Assembly (NCBI RefSeq): GCF_005887635.2
Contig: NZ_CP040818.1
Location: forward strand, 124,001 to 188,000
Direction of reading: 5' to 3'
Length of the DNA: 64,000 bases
Source: Paroceanicella profunda
GTDB taxonomy: Bacteria > Pseudomonadota > Alphaproteobacteria > Rhodobacterales > Rhodobacteraceae
The translations under genes were made by a program, and so were the position numbers. This document shows positions 16,131 through 24,353 of the stretch, in pieces. Under the pieces are notes generated by a model. It was not told the DNA's origin. It saw only the letters and a list, made by a program, of their open reading frames with translations, and made no database searches. The first letter of the stretch is position 1. Each line of letters starts with the position of its first letter.

Positions 16131-17487
16131 TGCCCATCAGGGTCGGGATGAGTTCGGCCACCGTCGGGTGCACCGGCACCGCCCATTGCAGGCTGCGGGC
16201 GTCGAGCCCGCCGGTCATCGCCGCGATCAGCGCGTGGACGGCCTCGTCGCCGCCCGGCCCGAGGATGGCCGCGCCGAGGATGCGGCCGCTGCCCGCCTCC
16301 ACCACGACCTTCATCAGGCCCATGGTTTCGCCCTGCTCCACCGCCCGGCCCACCCGGCTCATCGGGCGCGAGGCGGTGAGGATGTCGTGGCCGGCGGCGC
16401 GCGCGGCGGCTTCCGTCAGCCCCACCCGGCCGAGGGGCGGGTCGATGAACAGCCCGTAGCCGGGGATGCGGTCGCTCACCTTGCGGTCGGCGCCGTCGAG
16501 CAGGTTCGCCACCAGGATCTCGTGGTCGTTCCACGACGTGTGGGTGAAGGCGCCCCGGCCGTTGCAGTCTCCCAGCGCCCAGAGGCCCGGCACGCCGGTT
16601 TCGAGCCGCTCGTTCACCGCGATGATGCCGCGCGCGTCGGGCGTGAGGCCCACCGTCTCCAGCCCGAGATCGTCGGTGTTGGCCACCCGTCCCACGGCGA
16701 GGAGCAGGTCGCTGCCCGTGATCTCCTGCGCCGCGTCGGCCGGGCAGTCCAGCCGCACGCGGACGCCGCCCGGGGCCGGGCCGAGCGAGATGCACTCCGC
16801 GCCGGTGCGGATCGCGATGCCCTCGGCCGCGAGGATCTCGCGGATGGCCGCGGAGACCTCCGGGTCCTCGCGGCCCAGCAGTTCGGCGCCGCGCTCGATG
16901 ACCGTGACCTCGGCGCCCAGCCGGCGGAACGCCTGGGCGAATTCGAGCCCGATGTAGCTGCCGCCCACGATCAGCAGGTGCCCGGGCACCCGGTCCAGCG
17001 CCAGCATGTCGGTGCTGGTGAGCACGCGCACCGTGTCGCGGCCCGGCAGGTCCGGCACCACCGGGCGGGCGCCGACGTTGAGGAAGATCCGCGGCGCGGC
17101 AAGCCGGCGCGCGCCCACGGTCACCTGCCTCGGCCCGTCGAGCCGGGCATGGCCGCGGATCAGCGTCACCCCCGCCATGCCGTCGAGCCAGGCCTCCACA
17201 CCGGTGCGGGACCGGGCGGCGATGGCCTGAAGCCGCGCGGTCACGGCGGGCATGTCGATCTCCGGTGGCGCGGTGCGCACGCCGTAGGCGCCTGCCCGCC
17301 GGGCCACCTCCGCCACCCGGGCCGAGGCCACCAGCGCCTTGGTGGGCGTGCAGCCGGCATTCACGCAGGTTCCGCCGACCAGCTTGCGCTCGATCACCGC
17401 CACGCGCTGGCCCTCGGCGCTCAGCCGGGCGGCGAGGGGCGGGGCGGCCTGCCCGGTGCCGATGATGATGGCGTCGAAGCGCTCCAT
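16114..17487 (-). CDS. FAD-dependent pyridine nucleotide-disulfide oxidoreductase (class I, MerA/Lpd-like)
   Basis: This 457-residue protein has the class I flavoprotein disulfide reductase layout: FAD-binding IIIGTGQAAPPLAARL, redox-active Cys41 and Cys46 in GGTCVNAGCTPTK, the NAD(P) domain IVGGSYIGLEFAQAFRRLG, a second FAD motif WALGDCNGRGAFTH, and a C-terminal dimerisation domain with the catalytic His440-Glu445 pair (HPTVAE). The TPTK sequence and overall form resemble the mercuric-reductase-like branch, but there is no extra C-terminal Cys pair for Hg(II) and no MerA N-terminal domain. It probably reduces a small disulfide or an unknown electrophile. The start overlaps the stop of the upstream DUF4126 gene. 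Confidence 0.88.
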   Translation of the reverse strand: MERFDAIIIGTGQAAPPLAARLSAEGQRVAVIERKLVGGTCVNAGCTPTKALVASARVAEVARRAGAYGVRTAPPEIDMPAVTARLQAIAARSRTGVEAWLDGMAGVTLIRGHARLDGPRQVTVGARRLAAPRIFLNVGARPVVPDLPGRDTVRVLTSTDMLALDRVPGHLLIVGGSYIGLEFAQAFRRLGAEVTVIERGAELLGREDPEVSAAIREILAAEGIAIRTGAECISLGPAPGGVRVRLDCPADAAQEITGSDLLLAVGRVANTDDLGLETVGLTPDARGIIAVNERLETGVPGLWALGDCNGRGAFTHTSWNDHEILVANLLDGADRKVSDRIPGYGLFIDPPLGRVGLTEAAARAAGHDILTASRPMSRVGRAVEQGETMGLMKVVVEAGSGRILGAAILGPGGDEAVHALIAAMTGGLDARSLQWAVPVHPTVAELIPTLMGSLAPV

Positions 17488-17951
17488 CACGCTGCCGCCA
17501 CGATGAGCAGCCCGCCGAGGATGGCGACCGCGTCCTCGATGAAGGCCGCCGGCATGTCGCGCCCGAAGGCCGCCGCGAGCCGGGCCCGGGCGGCCGCGCC
17601 GCCCAGCGTTCCCAGCCCTGCCCCGATCAGCCCGGCCAGCAGCCCGGCCACCGGCTGGCCCGCCAGCGTGCCCAGCACCGCGCCGCAGAAGGCGCCGGAC
17701 ACCAGCCGCGCGCCGAACTGCACCGGCACCTTGCGGCTCTCGGTGGAGGGCAACTGGTCGACCACCAGTTCCACCAGCGCGAGCAGCGAGAGCACGCCCA
17801 CGGCCCAGGGCGAGGCCATGAAGGCGGCCCATGTGCCCTCCGGGCTCAGCCAGCCAGCCCAGGCCGCCCAGGCCAGCACCGTGGGCGCCATCATCGTCCG
17901 CAACCCGGCGATGACGCCGAGAAGGCCGGCCAGCAACAGGATCATGCTCAT
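17487..17951 (-). CDS. DUF4126-type small membrane protein
   Basis: The 154-residue protein is almost entirely hydrophobic, with four or five predicted helices and Gly/Ala-rich turns (LLAGLLGVIAGLRTMMAPTVLAW, GARLVSGAFCGAVLGTLAG and GAGLGTLGGAAAR). The RTMMAP motif and length match DUF4126. Family function is not established. Its TGA overlaps the ATG of the flavin reductase, so the two are translationally coupled and may share a redox or membrane process. The ATG after GGAG was chosen over a longer upstream frame that is not membrane-like. Confidence 0.8.
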   Translation of the reverse strand: MSMILLLAGLLGVIAGLRTMMAPTVLAWAAWAGWLSPEGTWAAFMASPWAVGVLSLLALVELVVDQLPSTESRKVPVQFGARLVSGAFCGAVLGTLAGQPVAGLLAGLIGAGLGTLGGAAARARLAAAFGRDMPAAFIEDAVAILGGLLIVAAA

Positions 17952-18178
17952 CTCTCCGCTCCCGAAAGGGGGCCCCGCCGCACCATGCCGCGGGACGTGG
18001 GGCATCCACCCGGCGCCTGGGCCAACACCCCCGGCCGTTTCCGGACCATGGCGCGACGGGCCCCCGGCGGCAAGCCGGCCCCCGCCGCCCGCCCGTCACT
18101 GCCTCCGCCAACGGGGCGGGACGGCCGGCCCGGCCCGCGCGCCGGGATGACTGCAGCTCCCCGATGCCGGGGCGGCCC

Positions 18179-18420
18179 TCACACCGGCGAAACCGCGGGC
18201 CCCCGATACCGGGGCGGCCCCACTCCGGCAAGACCGCGAGTCCCCGACGCCGTGTGGCCCTACACCGGCAGGACCACGAGCCCCCGGTGCCGGAGCGGCC
18301 CCACGCTGGCAAGACCGCGGGTCCCCGACGCCGGGTGGCCCCATACCGGCAGGACCACGAGTCCCCGGTGCCGGAGCATCCCGACGCCGGCGAAACCGCG
18401 GATCTCCGGTGCGCCCCCTC
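18179..18420. repeat. 40/41-bp minisatellite with alternating unit types
   Basis: Five to six units stand head to tail. Units starting at 18220 and 18301 share CGGCAAGACCGCG..GTCCCCGACG, while those at 18260 and 18341 share CGGCAGGACCACGAG..CCCCGGTG, so an A-B-A-B higher-order repeat of about 81 bp is visible. The block at 18179-18219 and the partial unit at 18381-18420 are more diverged. The array fills the space between the DUF4126 start and the 3' end of the MFS gene. The remaining gap sequence (17952-18178 and 18421-18593) shows no gene. Confidence 0.8.
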
Positions 18421-18593
18421 CACGGGATGACCGGAGGTTCGCACCACCGGCTCTGCCCCCGCACCGGCATGACCGAAGGTCCGGAAGGCCCGGGTGGGGG
18501 GCGACGGGCCGGGGATATGCGGCACACCCGGCATCCCCGGCTACCGCGGTGTCCGCGCCCCTCCCGCGCCCTCCCCGGGCGGGGCGGGCCGCC

Positions 18594-20333
18594 TCACGGC
18601 GCGGGGGCGGCGCCTGCCCGGCTGTGCGGGTGCCGTCCGGCCTTGCGGCGCTCGGGCGCGAGGTAATGGCGGACCTCGGGCGCCTGCGTGCCGCGATGGA
18701 AGGCGCGGACCGAGGCATGCACCTCCTGTTCGTCGCGGGTGGTGCGGGCGTGGTGGCGCAGGTGCTCCACCCAGCTTGGCAGGAAGAACCATTCGAGCCA
18801 GATGCGCGGGTCGGCCGCGTCCTGCGACACGCCCCAGTCATGCGCGCCGTTGCGGTAGCGCTCGCCCGAGAGGGTGCCGATGGCGGCGAGGAACCCCTCG
18901 GTCAGCTCCGCCGGGACCTCGTAGCGGATGGTCACCAGCACCGGGCCGCGGTCATGGCTCTCGCCCAGTTCCGGGTCGATCACCGGGTCGGCCCAGCCCA
19001 GCGCCGGGGAGAGGTCCAGCGCCTCGCCCTGCCCCAGCTTCGCCCGCCAGGTGAGCGGGATGGCGACGAGCGCTCCCGCCGCGGCGATGAGCAGCGCCAT
19101 CCGGATGGAGCCCGCCGCCGCCACCTGTCCCCAGATCGCGGCACCCGCCGACATGCAGCCGAAGAACACCATCAGCGTGACCGCGAGGCCGCGCGCACGC
19201 ACCCAGTCCGGCAGGGCGGTCTGGGCCGAGACGTTCAGGCTGGTGAGCACCGCGATCCAGCCCAGCCCGCCCAGCACCGCCGCCAGCAGCGCCACCGGGG
19301 TGTTCCCGGCGAGGCCCAGCAGCACCATGCCCAGCGCCGTCACCCCGGTGCCCAGCGCGGCCAGCAGGTTGCTGTCCACCTTGCGCCGCAGCCAGGGCAG
19401 CGACAGCGCCCCGGACACCGCGCCCGCCCCCACGGCCGCCAGCAGCACGCCGTAGAGTTCCGCCCCGCCGCCCGGCAGGCTGCGCGCCACCAGCGGCAGC
19501 AGCGCCCAGTAGGCGCTGGCGAAGGTGAAGAACCCGAAGGAGCGCAGCATGGTCGCCCGCAGCGCCGGGTTGCGCGCGGCGTGGCGCAGGCCGGTGAGCA
19601 TGGCGCCGAGGATGGGCTCCGGCGGCAGGGTGCGCGCCGGCTCCGGCGCCGGGCGCCAGGCGAGCAGCGCCACCACGATGACCACCGTGCTCACCGCGTT
19701 GGCGATGAAGGGCGCGGAGAGGCCCACGGCCGTGATCAGCACCCCGGCCAGCGCCGGCCCGATCGCGCGGCTGATGTTGATGCCCATCGAGTTGAGCGCG
19801 ATGGCCGGCTGAAGCGCGCCGCGCGGCACCAGCCCGGGCACCACCGCCTGCCACGCCGGCGCGACGAAGGCCGCCCCGGTGCCGATGGCGAAGGTGAAGA
19901 CCAGCAGCAGCAGCGGCGTCATCAGGCCGAGGGAGGTCACCAGCGCCAGCACCGCGATCACCACCGCCACGATGGCGTTCACCGCGACGAGGTAGCGCCG
20001 CCGGTCGATCCGGTCCGCCAGGGCGCCCGCCAGCAGCGCGAACAGGAACACCGGCGCCGTGGTGGCCGACTGCACCAGCGCCACCACCGCCGGAGACGGG
20101 CTGAGCACGGTCATCAGCCAGCCGGAGCCGACGTCGTTCATCCATGTTCCGATATTCGAAACGAGCGTGGCCGTCCACAACAGCGTGAAGGCGCGGTAGC
20201 GGAACGGGCTCCAGGCCGAAGCGGGTGCCGCAGCGCCCGTGCCTGTCGCTGCCGCGCCTGCGGGTGCCGCGCCTGCGGGTGCCGCCCCGGGGCGCGGGGC
20301 GGGCGGCGGGCCCGGGGAGGTCGGGTCGGTCAT
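18594..20333 (-). CDS. MFS exporter with C-terminal cytoplasmic domain (MFS_3/EntS-like)
   Basis: At 579 residues this is longer than a plain MFS protein. An Ala/Pro/Gly-rich N-terminus of about 40 residues, partly made of 15-bp coding repeats (AAPAG units), precedes twelve helices (YRAFTLLWTATLVSNIGTWM, loop ALADRIDRRRYL, and FGCMSAGAAIWGQVA). From about residue 415 a soluble domain follows (VLVTIRYEVPAELTEGFLAA, WLEWFFLPSWVEHLRHHAR), which is common in MFS_3 'transmembrane secretion effector' proteins. EntS, the enterobactin exporter, is a relative. The substrate is unknown. A 40-bp repeat array follows its stop. Confidence 0.87.
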   Translation of the reverse strand: MTDPTSPGPPPAPRPGAAPAGAAPAGAAATGTGAAAPASAWSPFRYRAFTLLWTATLVSNIGTWMNDVGSGWLMTVLSPSPAVVALVQSATTAPVFLFALLAGALADRIDRRRYLVAVNAIVAVVIAVLALVTSLGLMTPLLLLVFTFAIGTGAAFVAPAWQAVVPGLVPRGALQPAIALNSMGINISRAIGPALAGVLITAVGLSAPFIANAVSTVVIVVALLAWRPAPEPARTLPPEPILGAMLTGLRHAARNPALRATMLRSFGFFTFASAYWALLPLVARSLPGGGAELYGVLLAAVGAGAVSGALSLPWLRRKVDSNLLAALGTGVTALGMVLLGLAGNTPVALLAAVLGGLGWIAVLTSLNVSAQTALPDWVRARGLAVTLMVFFGCMSAGAAIWGQVAAAGSIRMALLIAAAGALVAIPLTWRAKLGQGEALDLSPALGWADPVIDPELGESHDRGPVLVTIRYEVPAELTEGFLAAIGTLSGERYRNGAHDWGVSQDAADPRIWLEWFFLPSWVEHLRHHARTTRDEQEVHASVRAFHRGTQAPEVRHYLAPERRKAGRHPHSRAGAAPAP

Positions 20334-20412
20334 GTCGGCCTCTCTCCGCGACGGGGCGCGGCATTGGGGGCGGGATCGGGCGCGCCGAAGCGCGCCGGGG
20401 TGCAGCGATGGG

Positions 20413-22269
20413 TCAAACCGCGAAACATCCGCAGCCGAGCGCGCCCCAGAACTCCTTCAGCCGGCGCACCGGGATCGGGGTTGCCCAGGCGATGGCGTGA
20501 TTGTGGCCGTGCAGGCCGCAGCCGTGGTTGCAGGCATCGTGACAATCCCGCGCCATGGCGGTGGTGGGGCGCATCGGCGCGCGCGACCCGGGCGAGGAGA
20601 TGCCGGCCGCCGGGCCCCAGGTCGGGCTTGCGGGCGGCAGCGGCGGGGCGAGATCGGCGAATTCCGCGCCACCGTGGACGATGCGTCCGCCCACCATGGT
20701 GAGCACCGAGGAGATCGCGCGGATCTCCGCGTCCGGCACAGACATGTAATCGGCCGAGAGCACGGCGAGGTCTGCGAAGCGCCCGGGCGCCAGCCGGCCC
20801 TTCTTCTCCGCCTCGCCGGAGAACCAGGCCGACCCTTCCGTCCACAGCCGCAGCGCGGTTTCGCGGTCCAGCAGGTTCTCCGGGTCGGAGAGCTGGAGCC
20901 CGCCCACGCTGCGCCCGGTGGTGAGCCACCACAGCGCCACCCAGGGGTCGTAGGAGGCGACACGGGTCGCGTCGGTGCCCGCGCCCACCGGCAGGCCCTC
21001 GGCCAGCATCCGCGCCACCGGCGGCGTTGCGCGCGCGGCCTCCGCGCCGAACCGGGCCACGAAATACTCTCCCTGGAAGGCCATGCGGTGCTGGATGGCG
21101 ATGCCGCCGCCCAGGGCCGCGATGCGCTCCATGTTGCGCGGGGTGATCGTCTCGGCATGGTCGATGATGAAGCGCGCCTTGAAGGGCTGGCGCTGGTTCA
21201 CCCGCTCGAACACGGTGAGGAAGCGGTCGATGGATTCGTCGTAGGTGGCGTGGATGCGGAAGGGCCATTCCCGCTCGGCCAGCAGCTCGACGATCTTCTC
21301 CAGCTCGGCCTCCATGGTGGGCGAGAGGTCCGGGCGCGGCTCCAGGAAGTTCTCGAAATCCGCGGCGGACCAGACCAGGTTCTCCCCGCCGCCGTTCATG
21401 CGCAGCATGTCCGAGCCGGCCCCGGGGCTGGTCATCTCCACCCAGCGCTCGTAGTCCGACAGCTCGGTGCCGGCCTTCTGGGCGAAGAGGTTGTAGGCGA
21501 CCCGCACGGTCATCGCGCCGGCGGCGTCCAGCTCGGAGATCACGTCATAGTCTTCCGGATAGGCCTGGCCGCCGCCGCCGGCATCGATCACCGAGGTGAT
21601 GCCCAGCCGGTTCAGCTCACGCATGAAGTGGCGGGTGGAGTTCACCTGGTCCTCGCGCGGCAGCTTGGGGCCCTGCGCCAGCGTGGAGTAGAGGATCAGC
21701 GCGGAGGGTCTCGCGATCAGCATGCCGGTGGGGTTGCCGCGCGCGTCGCGCTCGATCTCGCCGCCCGGCGGGTTCGGCGTGTCGCGCCCGATGCCCAGCA
21801 CTTCCAGCGCGGCGCGGTTGAGCATGGCGCGCGCATAGAGGTGCAGCACGAAGACCGGGGTGTCCGGCGCGGCGGCGTTGATCTCCTCGAGGGTGGGCAT
21901 GCGGCGCTCGGCGAACTGGAACTCGGACCAGCCGCCGACCACGCGCACCCATTGCGGAGCCGGCGTGCGGGCGGCCTGGGCCTTCAGCAGCGCCAGCGCA
22001 TCGGCCACCGAGGGCACGTTCTCCCAGCGCAGCTCCATGTTGTAGCTCAGGCCGCCGCGGATCAGGTGCGTGTGGCTGTCATTGAGCCCCGGGACGACCC
22101 GGCGGCCGCCGAGGTCGATCACCCGCGCGCCGTCCCCCGCCACGCGGCGGACTTCGGCCTCCGAACCGGTGGCGAGGATCAGCCCGTCGCGCACCGCGAG
22201 GGCGGTGGCCTCCGGGCAGTCGGGGTCGAGGGTGGTGATGCGGCCGTTGGTCAGGATGGTGCTGGGCAT
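20413..22269 (-). CDS. YtcJ-like metal-dependent amidohydrolase
   Basis: The protein has 618 residues. Metal-binding motifs of the amidohydrolase superfamily are present: NDSHTH near the N-terminus, FRIHATYDES, FIIDHAE and the catalytic Asp in VGAGTDATRV. YtcJ-like members hydrolyse N-acyl or formyl groups and cyclic amides. The C-terminal 45 residues are Cys/His-rich (DCHDACNHGCGLHGHNH ... LGCGCF), a possible extra metal site. A start was set at the ATG before PSTILTNGRITTLD, where the family usually begins; the longer frame upstream is not protein-like. It lies with the YcaC-like hydrolase, both downstream of the large regulator. Confidence 0.87.
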   Translation of the reverse strand: MPSTILTNGRITTLDPDCPEATALAVRDGLILATGSEAEVRRVAGDGARVIDLGGRRVVPGLNDSHTHLIRGGLSYNMELRWENVPSVADALALLKAQAARTPAPQWVRVVGGWSEFQFAERRMPTLEEINAAAPDTPVFVLHLYARAMLNRAALEVLGIGRDTPNPPGGEIERDARGNPTGMLIARPSALILYSTLAQGPKLPREDQVNSTRHFMRELNRLGITSVIDAGGGGQAYPEDYDVISELDAAGAMTVRVAYNLFAQKAGTELSDYERWVEMTSPGAGSDMLRMNGGGENLVWSAADFENFLEPRPDLSPTMEAELEKIVELLAEREWPFRIHATYDESIDRFLTVFERVNQRQPFKARFIIDHAETITPRNMERIAALGGGIAIQHRMAFQGEYFVARFGAEAARATPPVARMLAEGLPVGAGTDATRVASYDPWVALWWLTTGRSVGGLQLSDPENLLDRETALRLWTEGSAWFSGEAEKKGRLAPGRFADLAVLSADYMSVPDAEIRAISSVLTMVGGRIVHGGAEFADLAPPLPPASPTWGPAAGISSPGSRAPMRPTTAMARDCHDACNHGCGLHGHNHAIAWATPIPVRRLKEFWGALGCGCFAV

Positions 22270-22369
22270 GGGGGTTCTCCTGTCTCTGGGGCCCCCTGCC
22301 CAGGGCACGCCGCGCGCGCCCGGACCAGGGGAAGGGACGGGCCGGCGCGGCCCGCCGGGGCGCTGGCGG

Positions 22370-23074
22370 CTATTCGGCCACGGCCGGGGTTTTTCCGGCG
22401 GGAACGGGGGCGAGCACCGGGCCATGCGCCTCGCGCTCGGGCGCGCCGTGGACCATGGTGTAGGCATAATCCACGCCCATGCCGTAGGCGCCGGAATGAT
22501 CGCGCACCACGTTCATCACCCCGTCGTAGCTGTCGCGCCGCGCCCAGTCGCGCTGCCATTCCAGCAGAACCTGCTGCCAGGTGACCGGCACCACGCCGGC
22601 CTGGACCATGCGCTGCATCGACCAGTCATGCGCCGCGAGCGAGGTGCCGCCGGAGGCATCGGCGACCATGTAGATCTCGTAATCGCCCTCCAGCATGGCG
22701 GAAAGGGCGAAGGTGTTGTTGCACACCTCGGTCCACAGCCCGGAGACGACGACCTTCTTGCGGCCGTTCGCGGCGAGGGAATCGCGCACCTTCTGGTCAT
22801 CCCAGGAGTTCATCGAGGTACGCTCCAGCACCGGCGCGTCGGGGAAGACCGCCAGCAGCTCGGGGTAGGTGTAGCCGGAGAAGCTCTCGCTCTCGACGGT
22901 GGTGATCGTCACCGGCACGTCGAAGATCTTCGCCGCCTTGGCGAGGCCGACGACATTGTTCTTCAGCGTCTGCCGGTCGATCGACTGCACGCCGAAGGCC
23001 ATCTGCGGCTGCTGGTCGATGAAGATGAGCTGGCTGTTCTGCGGGGTGAGAACTTCGAGCTTGGGGTTGGTCAT
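22370..23074 (-). CDS. Isochorismatase-superfamily hydrolase, YcaC-like
   Basis: The 234-residue protein has the cysteine-hydrolase triad positions: Asp in LIFIDQQPQM, a Lys in the GRKKVVVSG region and Cys in TEVCNNTFAL. The FGVQSID and ERTSMNSWDD motifs place it with YcaC, a cytoplasmic oligomeric hydrolase of unknown substrate. It continues beyond the usual YcaC end with about 30 residues (YAYTMVHGAPEREAHGPV). It is likely co-transcribed with the amidohydrolase 100 bp downstream, and both may attack amide-type compounds. Confidence 0.88.
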   Translation of the reverse strand: MTNPKLEVLTPQNSQLIFIDQQPQMAFGVQSIDRQTLKNNVVGLAKAAKIFDVPVTITTVESESFSGYTYPELLAVFPDAPVLERTSMNSWDDQKVRDSLAANGRKKVVVSGLWTEVCNNTFALSAMLEGDYEIYMVADASGGTSLAAHDWSMQRMVQAGVVPVTWQQVLLEWQRDWARRDSYDGVMNVVRDHSGAYGMGVDYAYTMVHGAPEREAHGPVLAPVPAGKTPAVAE

Positions 23075-23147
23075 GGACCTGTCTCCTCGGAAGGGGCGGG
23101 CGCGCGGGGCGGGCCGGCCGGAAAAGGGTTGGTGGGGTGCCGCCCGC

Positions 23148-23549
23148 TCAGGCGCGCACGCAGGCGGGAGGGTCGGCGTCGACCGCGTCGCGATGGGTAC
23201 CGGCGTGGCCGTGGGCGCCGCCGGGGCAGGCCTTCAGCCCGGCATCGGGCACCAGCGCCGCGGCCTCGCGCGCCGGGGTGTCGACGGGCACCGCCTGAAC
23301 GTCATCGCCGTGCAGGATCGGCGTGGCGAGGTCGCCGGCGCAGGTGACCATGCCGGTGCCGCCCCTGGGCTGGTCGGAGCGGCCGTGGCCGCGCCGGTCA
23401 CCCACGATGGCGCGGTAGCCGCGGTCGGCGAAACACATCGTCCGGGCCTCCGCGTTCAACGGCCGGCCGTGGTTGAAGACCCCCGGTGTGCCCGCGCCCC
23501 GGTGCTTGCAGGAGAGCCTGGTTTCGTCCGGGGCGGTGATCCTGGGCAT
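23148..23549 (-). pseudogene. Alpha/beta hydrolase (non-haem chloroperoxidase type) with internal deletion
   Basis: The 133-codon frame starts well (ACAGGAG then ATG) and its first 75 residues follow the family: MPRITAPDETRL, FNHGRPLNAEA, RGYRAIVGDRRGHGRSDQP. It then jumps from the AGDLA helix straight to ATPILHGDDVQAVPVD and CPGGAHGHAGTHRDAVDAD, which in intact relatives of about 275 residues lie near the C-terminus with the catalytic Asp and His. About 140 residues, including the nucleophile elbow GHSxGG, are missing in frame. It cannot be an active hydrolase. The frame is still open, so the deletion may be recent. Confidence 0.75.
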
Positions 23550-23715
23550 CGGTGTCGCTCCTGTCCGTGATAGCGGCCATGACGCGTCGCGCCTTCCCGG
23601 GGCCCCGCGTGACGCCCCGGCGCCGGCCAGCCGGCACGCAATCTGCCGCCCCCCCGCAAGGCATCGGGCCGCGGCCCCTGACTTCGCTGCAAGGATGCGC
23701 AGGGCGGCCCACAAA

Positions 23716-23790
23716 GACCCAGTGAAACCGCGTAAATTCCCGTGAATCTGGCGCCGGGAAGCGCGGGGCGCAGCACCGGGAATGGTGCCG
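23716..23790. repeat. Interspersed element, copy 1
   Basis: GACCCAGTGAAACCGCG followed by AAATTCCCGTGAAT aligns with the segment at 28811, which reads GACCCAAGTGAAACGCGG then GAATTTCCGTGAGAT. Similarity continues through a GCGGGGCGCAGCACCGG-type stretch, about 75 bp in all with small gaps. Both copies sit about 170 bp upstream of a minus-strand alpha/beta-hydrolase start and 160-190 bp left of a tandem array. It could be an ancestral duplicated promoter or a REP-like element. Confidence 0.6.
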
Positions 23791-23906
23791 GACCAGGGAC
23801 GTGCGCCCGAACCCTGGGCTGACCCCCGACCGGGTCCCGCTCGGCAGCTCAAGGACCGGCACGGGGGGCCGGGACTTGGCGGGCCGCAGGGGAACCGGTC
23901 CGCGGC

Positions 23907-24245
23907 CCGGCAGGCGGTACTGGGACCGCAGGCGGTACGGTGACCGGCGGGCGGCACGCGGCACGAGGAGAGGCAGGTTGCGGGGGAGCACGGGCAGTAC
24001 GACGACCGGCAGGCGAACCGGGGACCGTGGGCGGGACAAGGTCCGGCAAGTGGCACTCAGGGCGCGGGCGCGACGAGGACCGGCAGGTCGCACGGAGGCA
24101 CGGGCGGTACAAGGACCGGCAGGCGGACGGGGACCACGGGCGGGACGAGGTCCGGCAGGAGGTGCGGGGACCAGAGGTGGTACGAAGACCGGCAGGCGGC
24201 AGGAGGACGGCACGGGGAGCGGCAGATGGGACCGGGGACCGGCAC
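23907..24245. repeat. 36/37-bp minisatellite with 18-bp half-units
   Basis: The core GACCGGCAGG recurs at about 24006, 24043 (GTCCGGCAAG), 24080, 24116, 24152 and 24189, a steady 36-37 bp spacing. To the left (23907, 23926 and 23944) it recurs every 18-19 bp, so the long unit looks like a doubled 18-mer. It lies directly downstream of the large regulator gene. The rest of the gap (23550-23900) holds only the interspersed element listed separately. Confidence 0.75.
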
Positions 24246-24353
24246 CGGGGCGCGGACCTGTCTCCGGGGCTTCGCGCCCGGCCGGGGGGACGCGCAGCGA
24301 CGGCCTTCGCGCCCTTGCGCAAGCATCCGCGGGGGGCCGCGCAGGGGCGGGCG

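Noticed and set aside
16114..17487. Dihydrolipoamide dehydrogenase or true mercuric reductase
   Set aside because: There are no 2-oxoacid dehydrogenase genes nearby, and the C-terminal Cys pair and N-terminal metal domain of MerA are lacking. Kept as a general class I disulfide reductase.
23907..24245. CRISPR array (36-37 bp spacing)
   Set aside because: Only about ten bases per unit are constant, there are no unique spacers between identical repeats, and no cas genes are present.
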